DNA from: Tomocerus qinae
Taxonomy: Eukaryota > Arthropoda > Collembola > Entomobryomorpha > Tomoceridae
NCBI GenBank assembly: GCA_020055645.1
Contig: CM034548.1
Coordinates: 7,316,001 to 7,380,000, forward strand
Reading direction: 5' to 3'
Length of the DNA: 64,000 nucleotides
Positions 41,801 through 53,600 of the stretch are shown piece after piece. Made by a program: the position numbers and the translations under genes. Below the pieces are notes generated by a model that was given only the letters and a program-made list of their open reading frames with translations, had not been told where the DNA came from and searched no databases. Each line of letters begins with the position of its first letter. The first letter of the stretch is position 1.

Positions 41801-44800
41801 GCAGATATTCATTACTTGATATCTACAACTCAATTTTATTCGCTAGCTAAGTTTTACGAATCTTATGTTTCACGTTCTTTTGTGATTTATATTATTAGGA
41901 ATACTAAAAATCAGTATCGAAATTGCGGATTGATGCTAATTTTAACAAAATTTGATTATCCGGTAGATCCGGCGTCTTTTCATTTAAATTCGATTCGGAT
42001 TAGCAATACTTTGCGATTAAAGCGATAACGATAACAAGTTATTTGTAAATACTTAGTAGGTACATGGAAAAATGAGTAGATAAATACACAGACAGATACA
42101 CAACCCTAAATTATTAATTATTTAATTATCTAAAAATGCCATAATCTTCTCAAAATTCTGTATTTTTCTATGAATTTTCACAAAACATTTTACAAAACGT
42201 TCGTTAGTATTTCATGAATGCCCTCTTCTGAATACACTGAAATAGTACTGTATATGCATGTCATAAACACTTGGGTTTCCAAAGGTTCTAAAGCTAACTC
42301 AAAGCTCAATTCACTGCCTCTTGTAATATAAGGTATGCTAGTACGCTGTATTTTTTGGCAACAAATCCTGACATACAACATGCATCTACATATATGTTTG
42401 CAACAGATAAATACATTTTTATAAAATACATAAGATAAATCACATTTAAATTGTTTCTGCAAACAAACACTCCTGCATAATGAGAAGCTAAAATAATTAA
42501 TGATGACTACGTAATGTACATATTTGTTCAGCGAGCGATATTTTACATTTTTAATAAAGCGATAAATACATAAAGACAAGCTGAAGCCATATTAGCCATT
42601 GGTTTTGGAATGGGAAATGTTAAAAACAATGGAAGTGATTCATTAAAAAGCTTGGCCAGTCATGAAATAGGTAAATAAATAACTTTTATCTACTGCCATT
42701 GCATGAGGCAAGTAATGTTCATATGCTTCGTACTATCGGATTTCTATGTTGGATAATAGTCAAAATAAATTGTTTTACACAGCATTAGCTGACCATAGAG
42801 GAGAAATAGTTTCAATTGATTTGTGTAAATGTTACTTGTAAAAGGTGCACATCCTATAGAAGGTTGAACTTGCCTTTTGAATTAATACCTGACAGCTTTG
42901 CAATATGCACTGCATCTTCATTTCAGATGTATTTGTAATCCTCAGTTATTACTCATGAGCAATAAACAAATAAACTCATATTGACATTTGTTAACAAAGG
43001 CCATTAGAATATAAGAATGGCGTGCGAAACAAGTGGTAATTATAATTTTTAAAGCTTGGAGTTATATGGGGTTACTATTTAATTCTCATCATTCATTAAG
43101 CCTTGGCGTTATGATGAGAAAGAAATAGTATAACTCGTTACGCCTTACAAGTTCATAAATCACCAGCCTGACCATTTGGGCTATAGACAACTGTAAGTGA
43201 CCTATTAACATTTCGAACGACTTTCATAGTAATGAGTTTCTTTTTCTGAATTCTTTATTTAAAATGTAATTTTGTGAACGAAGACCAAATTTTATAAAAA
43301 CTTATTTGTTACACAATTATTGCTTGAATTTGTTTTATTTTTTTGTTGTGGATTTCCCATGATCCCGTGAATACGGCGAGGGGATCATATTTCAATGTTT
43401 GTATGAATGTGCGTAAATTCAAGCACCACCAAGGGTGACTTTTCATACGACTAGCTGACCAAGTTTTCTATATATAAAGAGAATATTAAGGTAAGGTACA
43501 CAGATGATATTATTGTACCTTAAGTTACTTAGCATTTGAATTGGCAGACTGTATATAGCAGGAAGCTTATTCCTGTTATGTGCTCTTGAGTTAAATTGCA
43601 ATGCAGTTGTTTGAATGCAGGAAACCGTATGGGTAGTCAGGTCTCACGCTGAGATGGTTAAGGATCAATAGATAACAACTTTCATTAGTTCCATTATAAG
43701 AATGATAATCATTAATTTTAATGCTATAGTATTTCATAGTGACAACAAAATCAAACTTAACAAAACTCCAGCTCTATCTGTAGTATAACCGTAGAAAAGT
43801 ACAAATGTGTATATCGCTTCAACTTTTTCCCACTCGTAGGGCGGATAAGTGAGTCTTTAAGAGAACCTTTTTAGACAATACTATCATGATGTTATAAACC
43901 ATGGTTTAAATATCAGTTTAAAAAAATGCTGATGGAATCATTCCCCAACACCGTTCTTCACATTTCCATGGCAATTTATTTTGGAAGACAATGTGCACTC
44001 TATGGAGGGGAAATTAAATCATCTCATTTTTCAAACTCTTTATAGTTTTAAAATTTACTTATTTGTAGTAAGGAATATATTATTATAATAAGTAGCATAA
44101 TTATGTTAGTACTGTAATATCTAATCGCGAGGTGATCCGCCAATAACTAATTTGAATTGATAGTCGATAAAGTTTGATTATCCTGTCTGTAAGTTGTAGT
44201 AACGAAGTGAGTATATAGGAGGACTAATTGCATTGTGAGTTTGATTTTAGGATGCATTAGGAGCAAGGGAATGTGTAATACATAGTTAATAACATGCTAC
44301 ACAAACACAAACATAAGCACCTAAGTGTCATATTTCTCGCAATGAAATTAAATGAATAGCCTTTGAGTACATAAACTACATTGGCGTGTCCTGGTTCTAT
44401 CCATTCCACTGACTTGGTTGTTGGCCGTCGCATTCATAACTCTCAATAATTGTCTCAATGCACAGGTAGTAAATGCAAATTAAACTAGCTTAACCTACAA
44501 CTTGTAATAAGGCATCAAATAATGTCAAAGTATCTGTATCAGTCTGCTATCTCTAGATTATCAATAGTATCCCTATTAAACGCATACATGTCTTGTTAGT
44601 TACTTCATGAAAATTAGTAAATTATTGTCTCTCCTAGTACAGAATATGGATCATATAAAAGCATAACATAACCCTGACTTTACTATACTTCTACTCCACT
44701 GTCTCTAAACGCACTAATATGTCAAATAAGACATTTTTCTCCCTCAGTATTCAATGGTATTATGTCAGCAGAAAGAACAAGCCCAGTTAGCTGCTTATCT

Positions 44801-47599
44801 ATCTTAGTCAATTCAGTTAGTGCACCAGATTCCTTTACGATATTATGTTGCTGCTAGTGAGTTAATATATATATATAAGACGCAGTATTGCTATAAGCGA
44901 GTTTGAGAGATCAGATATATAGCAATACAGATAATCTAATACAAATTCTAATCTTCAGCAAAGCACAGAGAGAACGAACTCATTCACAATTAGCATAAAA
45001 GATGAACGTTTTAAGACGTTTCAAGGTAAACTTCAATCTTGTCAGAATCCAGAAATTGCCTTACTTACTTTTAGTAGATAAAAGAAATGTTGGCTGGACA
45101 AGTCAGCGATCTGATCGGCCAAGTTATCATTTACTTTCTGTTTTTATAAGTAGGTACTAGCAGTCTGCTCTACAAAAGGTATTAAATAGAATATGAAACA
45201 GCTATATAGATATTCTATCGGTATATGATAAATTCCATTTATGAAGTAAGTACGCATCTTGGAGGATTATACGCCGTAGTCACCTCGGTATCATTTCGAT
45301 GGAAATGTAACTCATTTAAACAGTGGCAGTTGTCCTGTTCAGAAACCCAGACAACTATAAAATTTAAGTGGAAATATGCATCTTTGAACTGGAAAATTCA
45401 CCTAAACACTAAAAAATTTATTTCCATCCTTCTACAAAATTTATTTTTTAAATTTCCATCTCGAATTCCAAATAAGATAACTTTTGAATTTAATTTCTTC
45501 AGTATTTAATAGTATTTCCTTAAGTATCCTAAATAATTTATATTAAACATATCAATCGATTTAATTAAACTTAAATAATTAAAACAGAAAGTACTTATCT
45601 ACCCTGCAATAAACAGTGAAGTACAAGAAATAAATAATTAGGCATTAGTAGTAATTGGGTTAATACAATAAATTTTGTTCTTTAACCATATAGTTATTCA
45701 AGGCGTAAAATTCGGTCTATGTCGTCTTGTGATTGTTCCTGGAATAACTTATTTATTATAAGAAAAATAAAGGAATTAAGATAAATGCATTTAAGATAGA
45801 ACTCGGCATTTTTTGAAGTTAATAATGGAATGATTAATCTTTTATTCATGGCATTGAAAACCTCAATTTGTTTCGGCGGCGAAGAAAGCTTTTTCGGCAT
45901 GAGACAAAGAATTACAAACTCTTCCATGGCCGTTCCTAGTTTCACCTTTTGAAGATAAATATTGCTTGGTCAATGGACTAAATGGACAGTTATGTTACTT
46001 GTAAATAAACTGTAAATAAGACTATGACATTTTCTTCCGGATTGCGGATAAAATTAATTAAAGTAACGGGAAGAATTTCCAATTTGTGTATGAAACTTAG
46101 CTTGTTACCTTCTAATTAAGGTCAAGGATATGCAAGTCAATAAGTAGTCATTTGTGTATGTCCTACAGTAAAGCTTAAAAGCAAGAGCTATTAAAGCTGT
46201 AAAATGAGTATGTCTATTTTGATGGAATCATAAACATCTAGGCATAAGTACTCTTACATAACCAATATAAGCGAAGCGCTAATTCGTTTGGAACAATAAA
46301 TCATTGTAGGTAGGTACTTACAAAAATTATAGCTATATTTAATTATATGCAAATAATAAATCCCAAAAAGAAAAATCAGCTCATAATAACAAACACTAAG
46401 GTATTTATTAAGACTGCTGTTTATGTTCATTCATCTTTTAAGGCTTCTGGTGGTTTTGTCACATATTATGTTATATTGTACTTTGCTTTAAATAATATCG
46501 CAACACTTATAGAAAATGAGGAAAATATATAGTCGAAACAATTACAACAGATAAGATAAATAAGGGAACGAGAACAAAAGTTGATTGATGAGATTTTGTG
46601 ATTTACGATCTCTGTCTCAGAAGGCCGTCTTGCATATTTAATTGCAAAAATTATACTACAGTGTCGTCCAAATGCAGAAAAAGATCAACAACGAGTTCTG
46701 TACTAAACAGCATATTGCACCCACTTTTATTCAGTGTCAGTCATGTAGTCATCGCATCCCTATCTCAGAGAATTATGATTGTTAAATGACTAAATGAGTG
46801 AAGTGATCAGGTACCTAGATGCACAATTTGCATACGAATTAAAATTGTAACCACAAAAATTCACATTAAAAGTTTTGAAATAAAATTGTTTACATTACCA
46901 TACTTAACTATAAGTGCATTATATTTACTTACGTACCATAGTAGGTATTTAAGCATTGAATTAAATGTCAGAATATCCTCATTACCTCAACCTACAGTAC
47001 ACACTACGCACACAATTAATAATGCTTCATTGCATTATCTTGGTAGATCTTTATTCATAAGGACATCACTAAGTAAATCCAATTGAGCGAAATGAGACAG
47101 AATCTTTAGGTGCAAATGTTAAGCACTCATTCAAAGTACTAAAGTACCTAATGCATATACAAGTATATAATACACAATGCATTGGAATTTACGGCGAATC
47201 GTAGTTGTGTGTATTTATATTAACTTTTATTATGAAATTAGAAACTTGAAAAACACAACAAACCACATTCCTACTTCCCGTGGATTTCAATATACCAAAA
47301 GTGTAGTCATTTCTGCAGCTATTATACTATTATTACATTGTCAGATAAAAAGCTAATTTACAGCATAGTAAACTTACCAATATAGATATTATTGTATAAC
47401 CATGTATGATTGCAACAATTATTGGCAAAACCTTGAGACGCACACATGATAATAGCAAATAGTTGGGATGATAACAAAATAATTGACTTTTTGATATTTG
47501 AGGAAGCCATATAAGAGTGCTTTTATTATAGGCACGGATATTAGACAATTAAAAACAGAACAGGAAGCAGTTAATAAATAGGTGTAATATCCATTCGCA
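38900..47599. other. Gene-free stretch
   Basis: No supported gene. ORFs up to 129 codons (42190-42579) show no domain. An (AT)n tract with an adjacent hairpin lies near 44.9 kb. Confidence 0.55.
44885..44928. repeat. Hairpin next to an (AT)n tract
   Basis: GTATTGCTATA (44885-44895) and TATAGCAATAC (44918-44928) are exact 11-bp inverted arms around a 22-base loop. An alternating AT tract lies just upstream at about 44864-44877. Confidence 0.6.
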
Positions 47600-47735
47600 T
47601 TAATTATTCTTGGAGTCAGTGCGAAATATTCTCCTGGAGGCAAAATAGGAGTGCCATCACTGCCATTTGACAAGGCAATAGCTCTTGTATCAGGATTAGA
47701 CATTTGCTGCCTGGAGAAGATCATGCGGGCTTCCC
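47600..47735 (-). other. Candidate coding segment next to the retrotransposon
   Basis: A minus-strand frame (open 47419-47781) has a GC-richer part from an acceptor-like CTACGTTAG at 47736 to about 47600. Its translation looks protein-like, with RQQMSNPDTRAIALSNG followed by ILPPGEYFALTP. The PPGEYxxLT pattern faintly recalls lamin-tail-type beta domains of bacterial surface proteins. This is recollection of a motif, not a match. No convincing donor follows. It lies 219 bases from the retrotransposon end. Confidence 0.2.
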
Positions 47736-47949
47736 CTAACGTAGAAGGTAATAAATAGACACGAATGCTTTTCGAATGCAAGTATCAAAATTTACGCCAA
47801 TAAAAATGAACAAACCTCTGAGTAAAAGCGGTTGTCAAAACTGTAACAAGTTATTTATGCGTAAATTTATTTATTGAAAATTGTAATAGTGTGTGTAATG
47901 TTTTTTATTGAGGTGATATGCATAAATAGTCAATTGAGACAGATTATAA

Positions 47950-47953
47950 TAGT
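47950..47953. repeat. Target-site duplication TAGT (left copy)
   Basis: TAGT directly precedes the outer TGTGATAGG end of the element and recurs directly after the other end. Four-base duplications are usual for Ty3/gypsy integrases. A five-base reading, ATAGT, is possible if the terminal A is counted as target. Confidence 0.85.
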
Positions 47954-49280
47954 TGTGATAGGTTTGGTTAGGCTTTATAATATTCTCCTGTATGTGAGAG
48001 ATTGTTTTACTGTGGCCCGAGCCTAAACACACCTTTCAGCAAAAGAGAATCTTGCGATTCTTTTCCAGATCCTTTGTTAATTCTACCCAGAATTACGATG
48101 CACTTAATTTAAAATAATTTTATGAAGAAACACAACGGATTTAGTTTTTAAATGGTCAAGACAACAGCTTTACGGGAATTGCTCAGTCAAATATGATTGC
48201 GTTGCAAATTACTAATTTTAGGCAATGCTACTTGATTTCTTCGTAGGATTCGAATAGATTACAAATATTTTTATATTATTCCAATTACACTTATGCAACT
48301 TTTATGCGCGCTTGCGGTTATTGCTAATGCGTTTGTGTACCTAGGGAGCTTGCAAGTGCAAGTAATCCGTGTTTAGAGTTGCGCGATCTTTACACTTAGT
48401 GGCTAAAGAAGCCGAAACTTACACTAGAAGTGTGACACAATATTTCCTTTTTAGGCTATTTTTAGGGAATAATGGCAGGGGTTACCGCTGCAAATACCTA
48501 GATTTTGGGACTTGACTCGGCCAAAGCAGAGCCTTATTCTCGACCAAAAGTAGAGAATGAAAAGAATAGGGCTTGGCTGGGCGCTAAGCAATGGAAAAGG
48601 ATATGTGTAATTTTATTTTACTAAACCTTTTACTCCTGATGGGGTGAAGTGAGTCAGGTCCAGTCGTCCTTCTTCAGGATCCGGAGTTTTCTCGACGGGT
48701 CAGAAAGTCGAAAAGAACTTTTAGCAGAGTTTAGAACTGTGCTGGTGTATATTTGTTACGAAATTGGTAACAATTTCGTGTTAAAATGTTACACTGGATC
48801 TAGAGCTAGGCTCAACAGAAGCAGTTTAGTTAAAAATATGTGGACTGGAGACTGAGTTCAACTCAAAGTTTCCGGTCCAAGGTAAAACTATTAATTGGAA
48901 AAAATATATTTAGATAAACGAATACAGTGTATTAGTTTAAGGTGGTTTTCAGTTCAATGCAAGAATAAGAATCCTGGAAAAGTTGCTCCGTAGGTCTATT
49001 TATCAACTTTTCCATGGTTCAAGTTGATAAAGAGTCCTCACGGAGGTCATCCTTCTATAGATATCCGATTGTCTTTAGTGTAGTGGGCATTATTTGCATT
49101 ACGCATAAGAGAGGATAAAGTAAAACTAATTTTATGAATGATGCAAATACACTAATTTACTCGTATGATTTATGCAATTGGTAAGTGTAAGTTACCTACT
49201 TAGTAGTATGCATTACCTTAAAGCACCTATTTGCCTATGCTATGCAAAACTGAGCATTTGGATGAATTTGTGACCTCACA
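47954..49280 (-). repeat. 3' LTR of the retrotransposon
   Basis: This is the downstream LTR in element orientation, 1,327 bp, preceded on the minus strand by the purine tract AGCGGGGGAGT. It looks identical to the LTR at 56179-57505. It should provide the polyadenylation signal. An AATAAA reads on the minus strand at 48612-48617. Confidence 0.96.
48612..48617 (-). terminator. Candidate polyadenylation signal AATAAA in the 3' LTR
   Basis: AATAAA reads on the minus strand here and at the matching position 56837-56842 of the 5' LTR. It would work if transcription starts upstream of it in the LTR, for instance from a TATATT-like box at 57128-57133. A better TATAAAAA box lies downstream of it (56493-56500), which would exclude it from R. 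The limits of U3, R and U5 are therefore unresolved. Confidence 0.3.
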
Positions 49281-49291
49281 ACTCCCCCGCT
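49281..49291 (-). promoter_or_regulatory. Polypurine tract before the 3' LTR
   Basis: The minus strand reads AGCGGGGGAGT immediately before the LTR start TGTGAGG. A short purine-rich run abutting the 3' LTR is the plus-strand DNA primer of LTR retroelements. One C and one T interrupt the purines, so the core is the GGGGGAG run. Confidence 0.85.
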
Positions 49292-49443
49292 GTTATCTTG
49301 ACGTTAGGGCTAATATTTATTAAACTAACGGCAATTCATAATTACATTTATGATTAGTGATTTATTAAAGAATTGTGTGATTATATTTTTATGTAAGCTC
49401 TATTTATTGTACTCACAGCAGAAGGCTTAGAGAAAAGAAAATT
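49292..49443 (-). other. Untranslated stretch between ORF3 and the polypurine tract
   Basis: About 150 AT-rich bases follow the ORF3 stop and precede the purine tract. I see no open frame or repeat in them. Confidence 0.6.
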
Positions 49444-50151
49444 TTAAGGAGAATCTAAATGCATTCTCTCTGTAGTAACGGAAATATCATCATCATTCTC
49501 AACCTCATCTAAAACAAGCATCTCGGTCGTAACGGAGATGTTGTCATCATCATGATCACTTCCAAATAGAAAGGTTTCTAAATCCATAACTTCACTGATA
49601 CTCACTGGTGTGGTACTGGAACTCGGAATTTCTGGTGGAGGAAGTGGGACAATTTCAGGTCTAGTGGGAGAATAAAGTGTAATTGTTTCCACCGGGGGTG
49701 TTATACTCTTTTTAGACCTGGATGAACTGGATGGTTTGACCTTTCGAGGAGGTGTTCTTTCCTTAGTTTTGGAATGATTACTTTTTCTTTCCTTGATTTT
49801 GTAGGAAAGAGCATTTTTAGTTTTTTCAATTTCATTCCTCAGTTCTGCTGCTCTGGTTTGTAGACGACGAAGCTTAGCATGGGTCCTTGACGGATTAATT
49901 GAGATCGTAACCCTTGGTATTGGATTGAAATCTGTTAAAATTCTCGAATATTGTTTTTCGGAAATTGCAACAGATTTTGGTGGAATGTATGGGTTAAAGA
50001 TGTTGTACTCTCTGAAGGGTATTTGTTTTGCATTTTGGAGAATTGTGGTAAATCTTCTGGATGAGTTTGCATCGGCGGTAACTATTACGGATGAGGGATT
50101 ATAGGGGATATCCTCATCTATAGAACTCGGAGATAGATCCGTTTCCGAGCT
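49444..50151 (-). CDS. Retrotransposon ORF3, second half, unknown function
   Basis: The minus strand is open for 235 codons from after a TAA at 50152-50154 to a TAA at 49444-49446. It is in the +1 frame relative to the first half and overlaps it by 38 bases. It has no usable ATG near its start, so it is either the continuation of ORF3 after a one-base indel or is reached by frameshifting or splicing. Features in order: a Pro/Ser/Ile-rich start, a Leu/Arg/Glu heptad-like helix (LRRLQTRAAELRNEIEK), a Lys/Arg/Ser-rich basic stretch that could bind nucleic acid or act as a nuclear localisation signal, a PPPE-type proline segment, and an acidic tail with two copies of an ISVTTE motif. The length and ordered composition argue against a chance ORF. 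No homolog is recognised. Confidence 0.5.
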   Translation of the reverse strand, partial: SSETDLSPSSIDEDIPYNPSSVIVTADANSSRRFTTILQNAKQIPFREYNIFNPYIPPKSVAISEKQYSRILTDFNPIPRVTISINPSRTHAKLRRLQTRAAELRNEIEKTKNALSYKIKERKSNHSKTKERTPPRKVKPSSSSRSKKSITPPVETITLYSPTRPEIVPLPPPEIPSSSTTPVSISEVMDLETFLFGSDHDDDNISVTTEMLVLDEVENDDDISVTTERMHLDSP

Positions 50152-50635
50152 TTAGTACACCTCGATCCACCACAACTCTTGGTTCTGCATTTCCTCGTTT
50201 TCTAGCCTCATTCATGAATTGTTCCCGTTGTTTCTCAGATACTCGACGGAGCTTTTCAAATCTTTTCACGAAATCAGGAATAGGAGTTAGTGTTGAGACA
50301 TGCTGAACACGATATTTCAGTTTTTCAGGATCAGGTTTGATTAGGTGGACTGGGGTATGGTTGAGGGACGGAGTGCGTACGTCAACTTCAATGACAGGTT
50401 CCAATTCTAACTGGGCAAGAGGCGAATTATTTACCATTTGGAAATGTCTATTTTCGTAAACTCTTCGTAACTCTTGTGCTGTTAGTGGAACAGTATTTAC
50501 AGGATATACAAAAGGAGTGTTGTAAGGACGGTATCTGTCATATGGGCGTGGAGACCGATATGATGAAGTCGTCGACATATGAGCAAATCTCGGCATCGTC
50601 TTCGTCTGTATAATAGGGTGACAGATCATTAACAT
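50114..50635 (-). CDS. Retrotransposon ORF3, first half, unknown function
   Basis: This frame (173 codons from its first ATG) overlaps the pol 3' end by 98 bases in the +1 frame. The more likely start is the ATG at 50594-50596 (160 codons), which follows an acceptor-like CAG at 50606-50608. The product is polar and basic. It has a Tyr/Arg/Pro-rich N-terminal stretch (YRSPRPYDRYRPY), then a Leu/Glu/Arg-rich middle and a charged helical end. It sits where envelope genes lie in errantiviruses, but I see no signal peptide, furin site, cysteine pattern or membrane segment. I recognise no family. The frame stops at 50114, inside a second open frame that continues toward the LTR. Confidence 0.55.
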   Translation of the reverse strand: MLMICHPIIQTKTMPRFAHMSTTSSYRSPRPYDRYRPYNTPFVYPVNTVPLTAQELRRVYENRHFQMVNNSPLAQLELEPVIEVDVRTPSLNHTPVHLIKPDPEKLKYRVQHVSTLTPIPDFVKRFEKLRRVSEKQREQFMNEARKRGNAEPRVVVDRGVLKLGNGSISEFYR

Positions 50636-53600
50636 GCACTTTATTTATTTTAGCATTATCCCGAGAAATCAAGTTATATACATTTAAGCCCACAATATCT
50701 GATATTTCATAAGGGCCTTCCCTTTTTCCCATTAGGCTAGCAGTTATACCTTTACTAGCATCCGACAAATAATGAGCTCTGTACCATACCTTGTCTCCTA
50801 CGGAATAAATTCTACTTTTCGTACCTCTGTTATAATATTTCATATAACATTCTTGACTTTTCTGTAAGTTGTCTCTGACTATATTGTGAATAGCATTAAT
50901 TCTCTTTCCCAGCAATTTTGTTTCCTTGCATGTAGGTAGAGGATGCTCTATAAAATTGTCAAATGGAGATCGAAACTCACGGCCTGTGTTCAGATATGCT
51001 GGAGTGAAACCAGTACTATCATTGACACTGGTTCTCAAAGCAAACCCTAATTCTGGTAAAAATCTATCCCAATCCTTACATTTGTCAATGGTAGCTACAA
51101 TCATGCTCTTTACCGTCTGATTGTATCGTTCGGTAAGATTACTCTGTGGGTGATAAGGAGAGATATGGAAATTGTTTATTCCCATCATCTGACACCAATC
51201 TATATACAATCCGGAAGTGAATTGTGTGCCGTTGTCTGATATGATTGTTTTCGGAAAACCCCAATCGCAAAAGGTTTTGTTGAGTTTTCGTACTATTTTA
51301 TCTGCAGTTGCTGTTTTTAATCCTTTGAAAACTACAAACTTCGTGAAATAGCATACTATTACAAGTAGATACTTGTGTGAGTTGATTCCTTTAGTGTAGG
51401 GACCCATTAGATCCACTGAAACTAAATGCCAAGGCTCTTCACTATGAAACGAGGATCCAGGAACTGGTGGTAATTTAGGATTCTTTGTCCTTTGACATTC
51501 CTGACAATTACGCACATATAATGCAACTTCTCGTCTCATATTATTGAAATAAAATCTGTCTTCCAATCTGATGTATGTTTTCCTTATACCAAGATGTCCT
51601 GCATGCACATTTGCATGAAACATTTCCATTATTGGCTTTTGTAATGAGGCTGGAATCCATATTCTCCAGTATAACCTTTCGTCTTCCCAAGGTTTACCCC
51701 TGGGGCCTACATAACGAAGAATGAGACCATCCTCAGAAATGTGGCAGTTTTCTGATAGTTTTTGCAATTTCTTAATTGTTTCTGTGTTTGTACTGGAAAT
51801 ATTTTGTAGCATAAACTGTTTTAATTGTCCTATTTCTGGGTCACTTTCCTGTGCAGCTATAATATCCGCTCTGGTAACGGTGCAATTAACTTGTGCATAC
51901 AGTGTATCAGAAATTCTGCTAAGAGCATCTGCTGGTTGGTTAAGTGTACCCTTTCTGTAATGAACCTCAAAGTCATATCCTTGTAATTCCATGAACCAAT
52001 GGGCCAGACGTCCAGTTGGTTCCTTAATCTTTCTTAACCATATCAATGCTTGGTGATCAGTCTCAACAATAAACCGTGTACATTCAATAAAGCCACGGAA
52101 TTTGTTTATTGCCCAAATGACCCCTAAACATTCTCTTTCTGGGTTGGAATACCTAGTCTCACAAGGAGTTAGGGTTCTGCTTGCAAACCATAGTGGATAT
52201 CGAACTCCTTCGTACTCTTGATATAGCACAGCTCCTAATGCCTCTCCACTAGCATCAGTCTGAATGATAAATGGTAAGTTAAGATCGGGAAGTCTTAATG
52301 TAGTTAAATCACACAAAGCTGTTCTAAAAAATTCAAATGCTGCTTGTGTTTCCGTTGTCCATTCATAGGTTACATCTTTTTTAATCAAATTAGTGAGACA
52401 TTTAGAATGCTTACTATAATGCGGTATGAAACGCCTATAAAATCCACACAACCCCAAGAATCGCTGAATATCCTTAGCTTTCTTAGGAATTGGATAATTT
52501 TTAATATTTTCTATTTTCTCAGGGTCTGGATGGCACATTCCGTGTTCTATGATAAAACCTAAGAATTTAAATGATTTTTTGCATAATTGTATTTTCTTAG
52601 GATTTATAGTCAGCCCAGCCTCCATGATCTTCCCTAGAACTAAATCTATGTGTTCGATGTGTTCCTCTATAGTACGGGAAAATATTATTATATCGTCAAA
52701 ATAGACGAGACATATTTTCCATTTTAAATCTCCAAGGATTACATCCATGGTTCTTTGGAAAGTGGCTGGACTATTTTTTAGTCCCATAGGCATCCTCTTA
52801 AATTGCCATAGACCTTTAGGGCTATTAAATGCAGTTTTAGCCCGATCCTGTGGGCGTAAAAGAATTTGATAAAATCCTTTAATTGTATCCCAAGTGGAAA
52901 AGAATTGTGCGGGACCTACAAAGGTTACCATATCATCCACCCTTGGGAAACAATATGCATCTAGCTCCGTTAAACTGTTTACTGCTTTAAAGTCTACGAC
53001 AAATCTTTGCCCACCTCCCGGTTTTGGTATAACGAAGCCATTTGATGACCACGAACTTGAGGAGGGTTCTATAATATCGAACTCGACTAATTCCGCAAAG
53101 GTTTCCTCAAAGATCTTTCTTTTGCCGGGAGTCATTGGACGAGGATGGGATCTCACAGGTTTATGAGTGCCTGTATCTATTGAATGTTCGAATAGAGTAC
53201 ATAGACCAGGCCTAGTAGTAAAAATTGAGTCATATTTATTCAATACAGATATTAACTTGGATTTTTGTTCCTCTGATACGAAGTCAGGAGGAATTAAATT
53301 GTTATCGATGGGTTTCATATTATTATTTTCGAAAACCATAAAAACATCATGAGATTCTATTGTTTCTGCAGCTGCTAAAATAGAAGCCGGAGTCTCAAAA
53401 CCTTCCTCGTTTTCGAATAAAGGAGCTAAAGGAACGATATTCTCATTTGGTTTTTTCCTTTCCACTTTCTCAGAATCTTCCAATGCAACATTTACGGATT
53501 CGATTGAATTAAATGCATTGGCTGAGTCTGTCAAAATTTCTGTTGTCATATTATTTGTACTTAACTCAGTATCAAATGGTATCAGTTTTTGCCATTCTCT

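Noticed and set aside
42190-42579. 129-codon minus-strand ORF rich in Cys and Tyr
   Set aside because: AT-rich low-complexity translation without a domain. One or a few ORFs of this length are expected by chance.
45694-45945. 83-codon minus-strand ORF ending in a polar segment
   Set aside because: Slightly protein-like C terminus, but no splice sites, GC shift or recognisable family.
48649-48855. 68-codon plus-strand ORF, identical at 56874-57080
   Set aside because: It lies inside the LTRs and antisense to the element. Identity between copies follows from LTR identity and is no sign of selection.
49444-50635. Envelope gene in the ORF3 position
   Set aside because: No signal peptide, membrane anchor, furin-type site or cysteine pattern in either half.
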